Shown piece after piece: positions 44,434 through 52,407 of a DNA stretch of 64,000 bases. Under the pieces are notes generated by a model, which worked only from the letters and a program-made list of their open reading frames with translations, was not told the DNA's origin and did not search any database. The first letter of the stretch is position 1; each line of letters begins with the position of its first letter. A program made the position numbers and the translations under genes. The stretch comes from Bythopirellula polymerisocia (GTDB lineage Bacteria > Planctomycetota > Planctomycetia > Pirellulales > Lacipirellulaceae): contig NZ_SJPS01000001.1 of the NCBI RefSeq assembly GCF_007860015.1, forward strand, positions 558,001 to 622,000, in the 5' to 3' direction.

Positions 44434-45426
44434 ATGGCTGGTGATCCTCTAAAAATTTCCGGTTACATATCGACCGGCCACTTGCCTGCCCCATACGTGG
44501 TCGAGGAACTTGTACAGGAAGCGTACCAAGAATTCAAAGCGAATTCCGATGGTCTGAATTCCCAGGTTTATCCCGCATTGGCTCAGGTGCCAGCCAACTT
44601 GTTTGGCATATCTGTGGTGGGAACGAATGGCGATGTTTTTGCAGTTGGGGATTCCGAGCATGAATTCACGATCATGAGCGTCTCGAAGCCGTTTGTGATG
44701 GCGCTGGTCAGCGAGGTTTTGGACCCCGACGAGGTCCGCGAGAAAATCGGCGTTAACGCCACTGGGAGGGCGTTCAACTCGCTTGAGGGAATTGAACGTG
44801 GGGACAATGGCCGCACAAACCCGATGGTCAACGCTGGGGCAATCGCTACGACCAGCCTCGCTCCGGGCAAGTCGTTCGAAGAGAAGTGGCGGTTTATCCA
44901 TGAAGGATTGTCGCGATTTGCGGGCCGCACACTATCGATAAACGACGAAGTTTATATTTCCGCATCAGAGACGAATTACCGCAACCAGTCCATTGCCCGT
45001 ATGTTGCAAAGTTTCGGGCGAATCTATATGGACCCCGTAGAAGCGGTCGAACTTTACACAAAACAGTGCGCGCTGAATGTTTCGGCAAGAGACCTGGCAG
45101 TGATGAGCGCCACGTTGGCGGATGGAGGGGTCAACCCGGTCACGAAGGAGCGGGTTGTGGATCCGATGGTCTGTCACTACGCACTGGCTGTCATGGCAAC
45201 CGCCGGATTGTACGAAACTTCGGGAGATTGGCTCTACGAGATTGGCTTGCCAGGGAAGAGCGGCATAGGTGGAGGAATCGCCACGGTCTCACCTGGAAAA
45301 GGCGGACTAGGAACTTTTGCCCCGCCGCTGGACAAAGCAGGCAATAGTGTCAAAGGCCAGCTTGTGGCGAAGTTTCTCTCACAGCGATTAGGCATGGATC
45401 TGTTCGTATCCAAGCCTGAGGTTTAG
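44434..45426 (+). CDS. glsA: Glutaminase
   Basis: A 330-residue beta-lactamase-fold glutaminase of the GlsA type, converting glutamine to glutamate and ammonia. The catalytic Ser-Lys is in TIMSVSKPFVMAL, the Asn/Glu residues in ATGRAFNSLEGIERGDNGRTNPMVNAGAI, and Tyr in YDQ-like and ETNYRNQSIARML. GLPGKSGIGGGIATVSPGKGGLGTFAPPLDKAGNSVKG is the family C-terminal signature. It is tightly coupled to the peptidase gene, so released glutamine-containing products could be deamidated in the same pathway. Confidence 0.95.
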   Translation: MAGDPLKISGYISTGHLPAPYVVEELVQEAYQEFKANSDGLNSQVYPALAQVPANLFGISVVGTNGDVFAVGDSEHEFTIMSVSKPFVMALVSEVLDPDEVREKIGVNATGRAFNSLEGIERGDNGRTNPMVNAGAIATTSLAPGKSFEEKWRFIHEGLSRFAGRTLSINDEVYISASETNYRNQSIARMLQSFGRIYMDPVEAVELYTKQCALNVSARDLAVMSATLADGGVNPVTKERVVDPMVCHYALAVMATAGLYETSGDWLYEIGLPGKSGIGGGIATVSPGKGGLGTFAPPLDKAGNSVKGQLVAKFLSQRLGMDLFVSKPEV

Positions 45427-45455
45427 TCTATTCAAGACACGATGGAGTTGCCGAA

Positions 45456-46766
45456 CTAAGGCCGCTTGCTTTTTTGCCACAAGTTTTGGCTCACCTGCCC
45501 CAGTTGAAGTTGCCACCAGCCCAAGGTATCAGAGACCCATTTGTAGAGTGACGCGCCGATCAGGGTTCCTAGTGCGATCGAGACAATCGCAAATAGGGCG
45601 GTCACCATACCGTCGATGCCCGCTTCGCGATCGCTCAACATGGTTTTCACACTTACTAGACTTAAGGCTCCAGGGACAAGAATCCAAAAGCTGGGGAGGA
45701 ACGTGACCATCGCCGGCGGTCCCCTGAATCGGAACTGGATCAAGTAGCTCAGTGGGGTGACAACCATCATGCCAAAAAATCCACTGGCCGTCGTGCCGAC
45801 CAGGTCGGCGGTGTAATACTGCGTGGCAAAAGCCACGAGCATGACCAGCAGCATCCATGGCAACGAACCTGGAGGTGCGGAAAAGTGCAGGTAGACGCCG
45901 AGTCCAAATACGGAAACTCCCAGCCATCCAACCCACCAGAATTCTTGCTCCTCCAGCGTGGTTTTAGCTGCATCGACTAGATCGGCGGCGGTGTAACCCA
46001 CAATCACGGCCCCTGCGACGAGTCCAATAACCAAGAGGAGAAGTTGCACGAAACCGGTGATTAATCGGCTTGATCCACTGACCATGTCTCCAAAGGCCAA
46101 CTCCACCATCCCTAGCGTGAGACGGGCACCGGGGAGGAATGTAACCAGCGGAGGAATCAAGACGTACAAAGGATCAATCTTGTATTCCCATTTGATTGCC
46201 AAGAAAACAAGTGTAGATACCACACCAGCAGCCACGACAGGCAGAGGAATAGACAACACAGGTTGCCCGCGATGGAAGCTCTTTAATGCGCCCACGATGG
46301 CACCAAGAAGTGCGGCGGCAGCCAAGTTTGGCAGCGTGGTCGTTAGCACCATCGCCAATCCAACTGACAGGATAATATGTCCAACTACTGCACCAGCGAC
46401 GCCAAAACGAGCGGGCTTCTTCAGAATGGTAGTCAGTGACTTTAACCCTTCATCAGGATCGACCTCCCCTCTTTCCGCCGCATCCCCAATTTTGTAAACC
46501 TCGGCGATCTGATCCAACCGCAAGTTTTTCGTAGGTCCTTCAGCGAGCGTGATGTGTTCTTTTTCTCCATCGTGCAGGCTGAGGAAGAGAGCCGTCGGGA
46601 AAGCAATAACTTTCGATTTCTCTACGCCATAAGCGGTCGCGGAGCCACGGAGGATTATCTCTACGATTGCTGTCTGTTCGCCGCATGCCAAATAGGCCTG
46701 GCCCAACTGAGATAAGAACTCCAATAGGGGGACCACTTCGACAGAAGATGATTTTTCTTTCGCCAT
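45456..46766 (-). CDS. Threonine/serine exporter family protein (ThrE)
   Basis: A 436-residue protein of the ThrE family, with the soluble N-terminal domain (about 1-130) followed by about ten hydrophobic segments. Helpful blocks are FLPGARLTLGMVELAFGDMVSGSSRLITGF and FWILVPGALSLVSVKTML. It would export threonine and serine by proton antiport. The start at ATG 46766 replaces a TTG two codons upstream. It lies 18 bases after the second AbgT gene, on the same strand, and converges with glsA. Confidence 0.88.
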   Translation of the reverse strand: MAKEKSSSVEVVPLLEFLSQLGQAYLACGEQTAIVEIILRGSATAYGVEKSKVIAFPTALFLSLHDGEKEHITLAEGPTKNLRLDQIAEVYKIGDAAERGEVDPDEGLKSLTTILKKPARFGVAGAVVGHIILSVGLAMVLTTTLPNLAAAALLGAIVGALKSFHRGQPVLSIPLPVVAAGVVSTLVFLAIKWEYKIDPLYVLIPPLVTFLPGARLTLGMVELAFGDMVSGSSRLITGFVQLLLLVIGLVAGAVIVGYTAADLVDAAKTTLEEQEFWWVGWLGVSVFGLGVYLHFSAPPGSLPWMLLVMLVAFATQYYTADLVGTTASGFFGMMVVTPLSYLIQFRFRGPPAMVTFLPSFWILVPGALSLVSVKTMLSDREAGIDGMVTALFAIVSIALGTLIGASLYKWVSDTLGWWQLQLGQVSQNLWQKSKRP

Positions 46767-46784
46767 CAGCAAAGGTACCTGTCA

Positions 46785-48320
46785 TCAGGTCCCGAAGGGA
46801 AGATTCAGCCAATACCAGGCAAAGAACAAGAGCATCCAAGTTACCGCGGTTGCTGCGGCATAGGGCAGCATCATCGCCACGACGGTTCCGACGCCGGCGT
46901 CGTGCTGCCAACGTCGCGTGAAACCAACGACGAGCGCGAAATGGGGTAGCAGAGGGTTGATGACATTGGGAGGCGAATCACTCACTCGATATGCTGCCAA
47001 AACGACGTCGGGATCAATGCCAAGTTTTAGAAACAACGGTACAAATACCGGGGCAAGGATCGCCCATTTCGGCAATATGTTCGGGACCGGGATACTCATG
47101 ACTAAACCAATGAAGAGAAACGCTAGTAGCAGGGTTGTGCTGCCGAGGTTGGCGTCTCCCAGGCCATCGGCCAGTTTCACCGCTAGAACGGTCCCCAGAT
47201 TCGTGTATGTGAAATAGGCCACGAATTGCCCGATCACGAAGAACAAGAAGAGGAGCCCTGCCAGATCGGCAAACGTTTTCGTGATCGCATCAAAAGCACT
47301 GTCGGCCGATTGGATAGTTTTCGCACCCATTCCGTAGGCGATGCCTGTGACCAAGAAGACCAACATAATCAAAAACACCAAACTGCTCATGAATGGCGAA
47401 TCACCGATGATCGTGCCGGTTTCTGGATTGCGAAGCGGCGCGTTAGATGGGAGTGTCAGAAGCAAGATCGCGACAATGAACACCAGCAGTGCCCAGAAGG
47501 CATATTTGAGGCCGCGTGATTCTTCGGAGGAGAGCGATTGGCTATCGGGGGATGGCGAATCCCCTTCGTACTTGCCGAGCCGTGGTTCCACAATCCGGCT
47601 CGAGATGAATGTGCAGACCACGATCAACAAGATGCTCGACGCTATGCCGAAGTAGAAGTTGGCCGTCAGGTCAATCGACCGGGAAGGATCGACGATATGG
47701 ATAGCGTCGTTCGTCATTTCGGCCAGGATGCCGTCGATGGGTTTGACAAGGAAGTTTGCACCGAATGCGGCGGCCACTCCCGCAAACGCGGCGGCCAATC
47801 CTGCCAGCGGATGTCGCCCCAGGCTATGAAAGGCGACCGCACCCAAGGGAATGAGCACCAAGTATCCAGCGTCACTAGCAATGCTTGAGAGCACCCCGAG
47901 AGTCACTAGGATGGCGGTCATGGACTGCGGCGGTGCGACCATGACGATCTTTCGAATCAACGCCCCGATCAGTCCCGACCTTTCGGCCAGTCCGACACCG
48001 ATCATCGCAACCATGATGATCCCGACTGGACCAAAGTTAATGAAATTTGACACGACCGAAGTGAAGACGAATCGAATTCCGTCGGCGGAAAGGAGGCTTC
48101 GTATGGAAGTGGTCGCTTGCTCTATTTCATGGGTTTCGGGATTGATCCGCTGGTAGGAAACGCTGACTCCCATCCACTGAAACAAAACTGAAAGCAACGT
48201 GACAAGCAGGATCAACGTGAGAAAAAGTACAGCGGGATGGGGCACTTTGTTCCCCAGGTGCTCGATCACGTCGAGCAACTTTTGAAAGAGTCCTCTTGGT
48301 GCTTCCTGCGACTTCGCCAT
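46785..48320 (-). CDS. AbgT-family transporter
   Basis: A 511-residue AbgT-family transporter, paralogue of 41509-43152: VIEHLGNKVPHPAVLFLTLI, SIASDAGYLVLIPLGAVAFHSLGRHPLAGLA, NFLVKPIDGILAEMTNDAI and KWAILAPVFVPLFLKLGIDPDVVLAAYRVSDSP. The first periplasmic loop is shorter than in the paralogue. ATG 48320 is preceded by AGGAT. It is followed by the ThrE gene. The 254 bases upstream (48321-48574) hold its promoter and the end of the Usp operon; I see no clear element there. Confidence 0.9.
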   Translation of the reverse strand: MAKSQEAPRGLFQKLLDVIEHLGNKVPHPAVLFLTLILLVTLLSVLFQWMGVSVSYQRINPETHEIEQATTSIRSLLSADGIRFVFTSVVSNFINFGPVGIIMVAMIGVGLAERSGLIGALIRKIVMVAPPQSMTAILVTLGVLSSIASDAGYLVLIPLGAVAFHSLGRHPLAGLAAAFAGVAAAFGANFLVKPIDGILAEMTNDAIHIVDPSRSIDLTANFYFGIASSILLIVVCTFISSRIVEPRLGKYEGDSPSPDSQSLSSEESRGLKYAFWALLVFIVAILLLTLPSNAPLRNPETGTIIGDSPFMSSLVFLIMLVFLVTGIAYGMGAKTIQSADSAFDAITKTFADLAGLLFLFFVIGQFVAYFTYTNLGTVLAVKLADGLGDANLGSTTLLLAFLFIGLVMSIPVPNILPKWAILAPVFVPLFLKLGIDPDVVLAAYRVSDSPPNVINPLLPHFALVVGFTRRWQHDAGVGTVVAMMLPYAAATAVTWMLLFFAWYWLNLPFGT

Positions 48321-48574
48321 GCCCAATATCCTGTGCGTGCTGGAAATCCAAACCTTCCCATTGGAAGAGTGGGTATTTTAGAGGAATACCTGGAGAATAA
48401 ACAAGCTCTAAGGGTGGCTTGTTCGGAGGCTCAGGCGAGGTTCAAGCATTGCTGCATGACAGTTCTTGACTGGGCTATAGGGAATGGGCTGGCAACTAAT
48501 CACTGTGTCGATACCATGCTGCACCATGTGGAAAAAGCTGCGCAGCATGATTTGCTTTCGTGCCATTCGCGTCT

Positions 48575-49012
48575 CTACTCGCGAAGAACCAACACGGGGC
48601 AATGGGCCAAGCGGACTACGCGCTCGGCGACCGAACCGATCATGAGTCGGGCCAGTCCCGTGCGACCATGCGAGGGAAGCACGATCAATTCTACCCCCTC
48701 TGCTTCGGCGATTCTGGCGATCTCCTCGGCGGGCGTCCCATAGGCGATTCTAAATTGTACTTTCTCGTACTTTGGGTCAGCAAACTTTTTCTGAAGCATC
48801 TCCAGGAGATGCTTGGTTCGGTCTTCGTCGCTGACCATGTTCCATCCAACGAGGGGATCTCCTTCTGAGAAACTGCTCAGTGCGGGAGCGACATGGAGCA
48901 CAGTCAGGTGCTCGGCGTCGTCTACAAGGTCCACGCCCTGGTCAACGGCTTGGCTAGCCTGGTCGGAGAAATCGGTGGGAACCAATACACGTTTGGGATG
49001 AAGTGATACCAT
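48575..49012 (-). CDS. Universal stress protein (UspA family)
   Basis: A 145-residue single-domain Usp protein. Seen: KRVLVPTDFSDQASQAVDQG (strand 1 with Asp), LTVLHVAP, and the ATP-binding end IVLPSHGRTGLARLMIGSVAERVVRLAHCPVLVLRE (G-2x-G-9x-G(S/T)-like). It is likely an ATP-binding stress protein. GGAGG lies eight bases before ATG 49012; the frame also allows ATG 49027. Last gene of the BON-CBS-Usp unit controlled by the sigma-54-like promoter at 49905-49920. Confidence 0.92.
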   Translation of the reverse strand: MVSLHPKRVLVPTDFSDQASQAVDQGVDLVDDAEHLTVLHVAPALSSFSEGDPLVGWNMVSDEDRTKHLLEMLQKKFADPKYEKVQFRIAYGTPAEEIARIAEAEGVELIVLPSHGRTGLARLMIGSVAERVVRLAHCPVLVLRE

Positions 49013-49037
49013 GATAGGATCCTCCATAAAAAGTTAT

Positions 49038-49526
49038 TCAGATGTGTTTTTCCTCGACGATTGCAATGAGGGTTGCTACAAGATCCAGGCTTGAGAGTAC
49101 TCCCACTGGTTTGTTATTCTTGTCTAGAACTACCAAGCGATGAATGTGTTCGTTGCATAGGCAACGAGCCGCAGTCAGCAACGAAGTGTTTTCGCTGATG
49201 GTTTGTACCGCGGAGGACATGCGCCGACACACGAGGTCATGGCCCATATCATCGATACTGTAGAGTCCCTCGGGATGGTGTGTGGAGAGGACATGACGGA
49301 CGTCGGTTCCTTCAAGCTCCTCGGCTTTGAGGCGAATGAAATCTGAACCACTCAACACACCGACGCAGCACCCCTGTTCATCGACCACCGGTGCTCCTGT
49401 GACCTGATGCTGGCAAAGTTCGTCAGCGGCTTCCGCCATCGTGCTATTGGCGGTGATTGTGAGGACGTTTCGGGTCATGGCATCGCCGACGCAAAGTTGA
49501 CCCATTCTTTCGGTTAATATAATCAT
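49038..49526 (-). CDS. CBS-domain protein
   Basis: A 162-residue protein with a pair of CBS domains that bind adenine nucleotides or similar ligands: VGDAMTRNVLTITANSTMAE and HQVTGAPVVDEQGCCVGVLSGSDFIRL, then ENTSLLTAARCLCNEHIHRLVVLDKNNKPVGVLSSLDLVATL. No other domain is attached. ATG 49526 is preceded by GAGGAGG six to seven bases away. It lies 13 bases after the BON gene and 25 bases before the Usp gene. Confidence 0.92.
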   Translation of the reverse strand: MIILTERMGQLCVGDAMTRNVLTITANSTMAEAADELCQHQVTGAPVVDEQGCCVGVLSGSDFIRLKAEELEGTDVRHVLSTHHPEGLYSIDDMGHDLVCRRMSSAVQTISENTSLLTAARCLCNEHIHRLVVLDKNNKPVGVLSSLDLVATLIAIVEEKHI

Positions 49527-49539
49527 GAGAAGGCCTCCT

Positions 49540-49848
49540 CTAATCTCGGCTCCTCGAGTTTGCACTGCCGTTGGCAGTGACGACCGCTACCCGGTTGTCG
49601 ACTCGATCGACCCCGGGAAGATCTCGCAAAGCCGTTTGCAATACCTGCTTCAGGTAAAACGAAGGCAATTCGCCTGTCACCAGGAGAGTCCCCGTCTGGT
49701 AGCTTAGGTTCAGAGTGTCCATGTGCCCCTGGAACATAAAATGGCGTTTCAGACGGCAAGACGCACTCTCAACGACTTCCTCTGCTCCCCGGTGGACGGC
49801 GCCTCGGATATCCGGAACACTTCGTTTTGGTTTATCAGGGATCAACAT
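49540..49848 (-). CDS. BON-domain protein
   Basis: A 102-residue protein with a BON-like fold in its C-terminal half: MDTLNLSYQTGTLLVTGELP, SFYLKQVLQTALRDLPGVDRVDNRVAVV. BON domains are associated with membrane or stress functions. No signal peptide is present. It starts at ATG 49848 (or GTG 49851) with GGGAGG before it. It is the first gene of the unit, about 55 bases after the sigma-54-like promoter. Confidence 0.72.
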   Translation of the reverse strand: MLIPDKPKRSVPDIRGAVHRGAEEVVESASCRLKRHFMFQGHMDTLNLSYQTGTLLVTGELPSFYLKQVLQTALRDLPGVDRVDNRVAVVTANGSANSRSRD

Positions 49849-49904
49849 CACAATATCCTCCCTGTTAAGCCTGCCCCAGGAAAAGAGAAAGCGTTATATT
49901 AAGT

Positions 49905-49920
49905 AGCAAGTTCTGGACCA
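49905..49920 (-). promoter_or_regulatory. Sigma-54-like promoter of the BON-CBS-Usp operon
   Basis: On the reverse strand TGGTCCAGAACTTGCT has the -24 GG and -12 GC separated by ten bases, as in the consensus TGGCAC-N5-TTGCA. It ends 56 bases before the BON start codon and lies next to a divergent sigma-54 activator gene. Confidence 0.65.
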
Positions 49921-49990
49921 AAAGCCGCAATCCTGGCTGAGTAGTCATTTACGCGAGAAACCGTAAACTAGCGCTGGAGGAAGTGGGCCA

Positions 49991-50017
49991 ATTCGCACAC
50001 TTATCGCCAAAATGGCG
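49991..50017. promoter_or_regulatory. Putative activator-binding site, copy A
   Basis: ATTCGCACACTT, three bases, GCCAAAA then TGG. The same order of blocks, with one-base spacing differences, occurs at 61543-61569 upstream of the other sigma-54-like promoter. Bases 50005-50017 form a dyad (CGCCA-AAA-TGGCG). It lies 71-97 bases upstream of the -24 box of the BON promoter and 49-75 bases before the activator ATG, so it could serve both genes. Confidence 0.55.
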
Positions 50018-50065
50018 CAGTAATCACGAACTGAGTATCGAGTAAATCCGTTAGGAGAGCGGTTC

Positions 50066-51544
50066 ATGCAGCCATTTGATTCTTACGAAAAATTCCTGGA
50101 TTTGCAGCGATACGTCTCTTGGGGCGACGACGATCAGCAGCGGATCTCCGCGGTGCGCGAGCGACTGCTGGCCCGTTCGACCGTGATCATTGAAGACTTT
50201 TATGCTGAAATCAGACGGCATCCCTTCGCTGCCAAAGTGATCACTGGAGGGGAACCACAAGTTGCGCAGTTGAAGTCGACATTGCGGCAATGGCTGCGTC
50301 AATTACTGACAGGACCTTATGACCGGGACTATCTCGCCTTGCGAAGCCGAGTGGGTCAAAAGCATGTATCGATTGGCCTAGACCAAGTCTACACGAGTAC
50401 GGCACTATCTCGAATGCGGAACGGACTCATTCGCCTGCTGACTGAAGATTGGCAAGAAACCCCCGACGAACTATACCTTACAATTGAATCTTTGAATAAA
50501 CTTCTCGATCTCGATCAGGCGATTATTGAGGACTCCTATCAGACAGCTTTCATCACTCAAAGCCAGAATCTAAGTAAAGAGAACCTGCAACTTCGCGTCG
50601 CCTTAGAACGCGAGCAACGTAGTACGCATATCATAGGTGCTTGCGAACCGATGATGGCAGTCTATCGTCTTATCGAGCGAACCGCTGCAACTGACAAGCC
50701 TATTTTGATTCAGGGGGAGAGCGGCACAGGAAAAGAACTTGTCGCCAAGGCTTTGCATCGTGCCAGTCGGTTTGCGGGAAAACCGTTGGTCGTCATCAAC
50801 TGTGCTGCATTGCCGGAAAATCTATTGGAAAGCGAACTCTTTGGCCACGAAAAAGGGGCCTTTACCGGTGCTATCGCCAGCAAGCCTGGACTGTTTGAGG
50901 TTGCAGACGGAGGAACCCTGTTCATTGACGAAATCGGGGAACTGGCCGGCGGTCTGCAGGCCAAGCTATTGCGAGTGTTGGAAGATGGCTCGCTCCGGCG
51001 GGTTGGATCCGTCAAAGAGCGGCGGGTGAACGTGCGACTGCTGGCTGCAACCAACAGGGATCTGGGAAAAGAGATTGAGAAGGGCCGGTTTCGCGAAGAT
51101 CTATATTATCGGATCAATGTGCTTACGATCTTGTTACCCCCATTGCGCGAGCGGCGAGGCGATATTCCGCAGTTAGCACGTCACTTTGCAGGGAAAGGGT
51201 GGAATTGGGAAAGCCGCTTCATGCAGATACTGGAAAACTACAGTTGGCCAGGAAATGTACGGCAACTGCGTAATGCCATCGAGCGTGCCAAAGTTTTAGC
51301 GGAGGAGAACACTCTCATCGCTGAAAATCTACCCCCGGAAATATGGCGTTCTGGAAATGAGAAGGATATTCTCACACCTAGTTCTGAAGCGGACTTGGAG
51401 ACGGTCAACCGCGCTCATATCGCAGATACTTTCCGTCGCCATAGCGGGAACAAAGCCCGGACGGCGCGTGCCCTGGGAATCAGCCGCCGCACACTCTATC
51501 GCCTGCTAGAGAAACATGATATTGAAGAAGATGCGGCGCAGTAG
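50066..51544 (+). CDS. Sigma-54 activator with N-terminal globin-coupled sensor domain
   Basis: A 492-residue sigma-54-dependent transcription activator. Residues 10-165 form a protoglobin/globin-coupled sensor domain; the likely haem-binding proximal His is H100 in [16 protein letters not shown] short helix (about 170-185) leads to the AAA+ domain: Walker A GESGTGKE (217-224), the sigma-54 contact loop GAFTGA (264-269) and Walker [13 protein letters not shown]. The C-terminus is a Fis-type helix-turn-helix ([20 protein letters not shown]). It should sense O2, CO or NO through haem and activate sigma-54 promoters. AGGAGA precedes the ATG. The intact GAFTGA loop indicates an active activator. 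Confidence 0.9.
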   Translation: MQPFDSYEKFLDLQRYVSWGDDDQQRISAVRERLLARSTVIIEDFYAEIRRHPFAAKVITGGEPQVAQLKSTLRQWLRQLLTGPYDRDYLALRSRVGQKHVSIGLDQVYTSTALSRMRNGLIRLLTEDWQETPDELYLTIESLNKLLDLDQAIIEDSYQTAFITQSQNLSKENLQLRVALEREQRSTHIIGACEPMMAVYRLIERTAATDKPILIQGESGTGKELVAKALHRASRFAGKPLVVINCAALPENLLESELFGHEKGAFTGAIASKPGLFEVADGGTLFIDEIGELAGGLQAKLLRVLEDGSLRRVGSVKERRVNVRLLAATNRDLGKEIEKGRFREDLYYRINVLTILLPPLRERRGDIPQLARHFAGKGWNWESRFMQILENYSWPGNVRQLRNAIERAKVLAEENTLIAENLPPEIWRSGNEKDILTPSSEADLETVNRAHIADTFRRHSGNKARTARALGISRRTLYRLLEKHDIEEDAAQ

Positions 51545-51606
51545 TTCTGTCCCCTACGTGAAGTAGCTTCAGCTGAAGTCCTCTGTGCATTATCGACCAA
51601 GCCCCT

Positions 51607-52371
51607 TTACCCCATCGAGGCAGATCGCCACCATGTGTGGTGCTCAGCGTCTAAGGTAGCGACATCGGGATAGGGGTAAAACCGGATGCCCGTGGAGTCG
51701 CCTAAATAGAAACCCGTAGCGATCGTGCGATAAAAGGCTTGGAGCGGCGGATTGCGATCGACCGTCTTGCCGAGCTTATTTGGGAGCTCCTCCACTTCAC
51801 GCAGGCAGTCTTCTATGTGGCTTGGATTGGCATATGGCAGATAACTTGCCAGACGACCGTCCTTGTCGAGTTCGACCTGCGTATCTGCAAAAAAGATGCG
51901 CGGCACATGGACGGTGGTCGCGGGGTCGGTGATCCGCTGGGTGAATGCTTTGGGGTTCAAATGCGAGACTACCCGCGATGTCAACGGGCACAACTCGGCA
52001 TACATGAAGGGCCCTTCGGAGCTAAAGTCCTCGTCGAAATCCCTGCCATCAAGGGAGAGTACCCGACCATCTCGGGTCGTGAGATGCAGCTTGCCGTAGG
52101 CCGAGAGGGGGACGCGTTCCATAACTCGGTACAGGCTCATGTACTTGCTCCGTCGTGGAGTCCCGTCGGGATGGGGCTTGCATTTTGCTTCAACTTGTTC
52201 GAGATGCATCTCGGTCGAGCGGAAGGTGGGATCGATTTCAAAAAAGACCACATTACCGAAAGTCTTTTTGCGTGTACCCACGGCCATGTACGAGCCAAAT
52301 TCTTCCGCTTCCAGTTGCGAGGCGACCAGGGCTTCGGTGCGGTAGCACATGAGATAAAGGTGAATATCCAT
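51607..52371 (-). CDS. Hypothetical protein in the pyrophosphatase operon
   Basis: A 254-residue soluble protein that I do not recognise. No signal peptide or membrane segment. It starts MDIHLYLMCYRTEALVASQL and contains several Tyr- and Phe-rich strands and polar loops (KTFGNVVFFEIDPTF, HVPRIFFADTQVELDKDGRLASYLPYANPSHIEDCL). AAGGAGA lies before ATG 52371, 36 bases after the hppA stop, so it is the last gene of the nifJ-hppA series. Its position ties it to the stress group, but no function can be read. Confidence 0.65.
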   Translation of the reverse strand: MDIHLYLMCYRTEALVASQLEAEEFGSYMAVGTRKKTFGNVVFFEIDPTFRSTEMHLEQVEAKCKPHPDGTPRRSKYMSLYRVMERVPLSAYGKLHLTTRDGRVLSLDGRDFDEDFSSEGPFMYAELCPLTSRVVSHLNPKAFTQRITDPATTVHVPRIFFADTQVELDKDGRLASYLPYANPSHIEDCLREVEELPNKLGKTVDRNPPLQAFYRTIATGFYLGDSTGIRFYPYPDVATLDAEHHTWWRSASMG

Positions 52372-52407
52372 GATGGATCTCCTTAGGCAACTGTTAGTAG
52401 ATAATAC

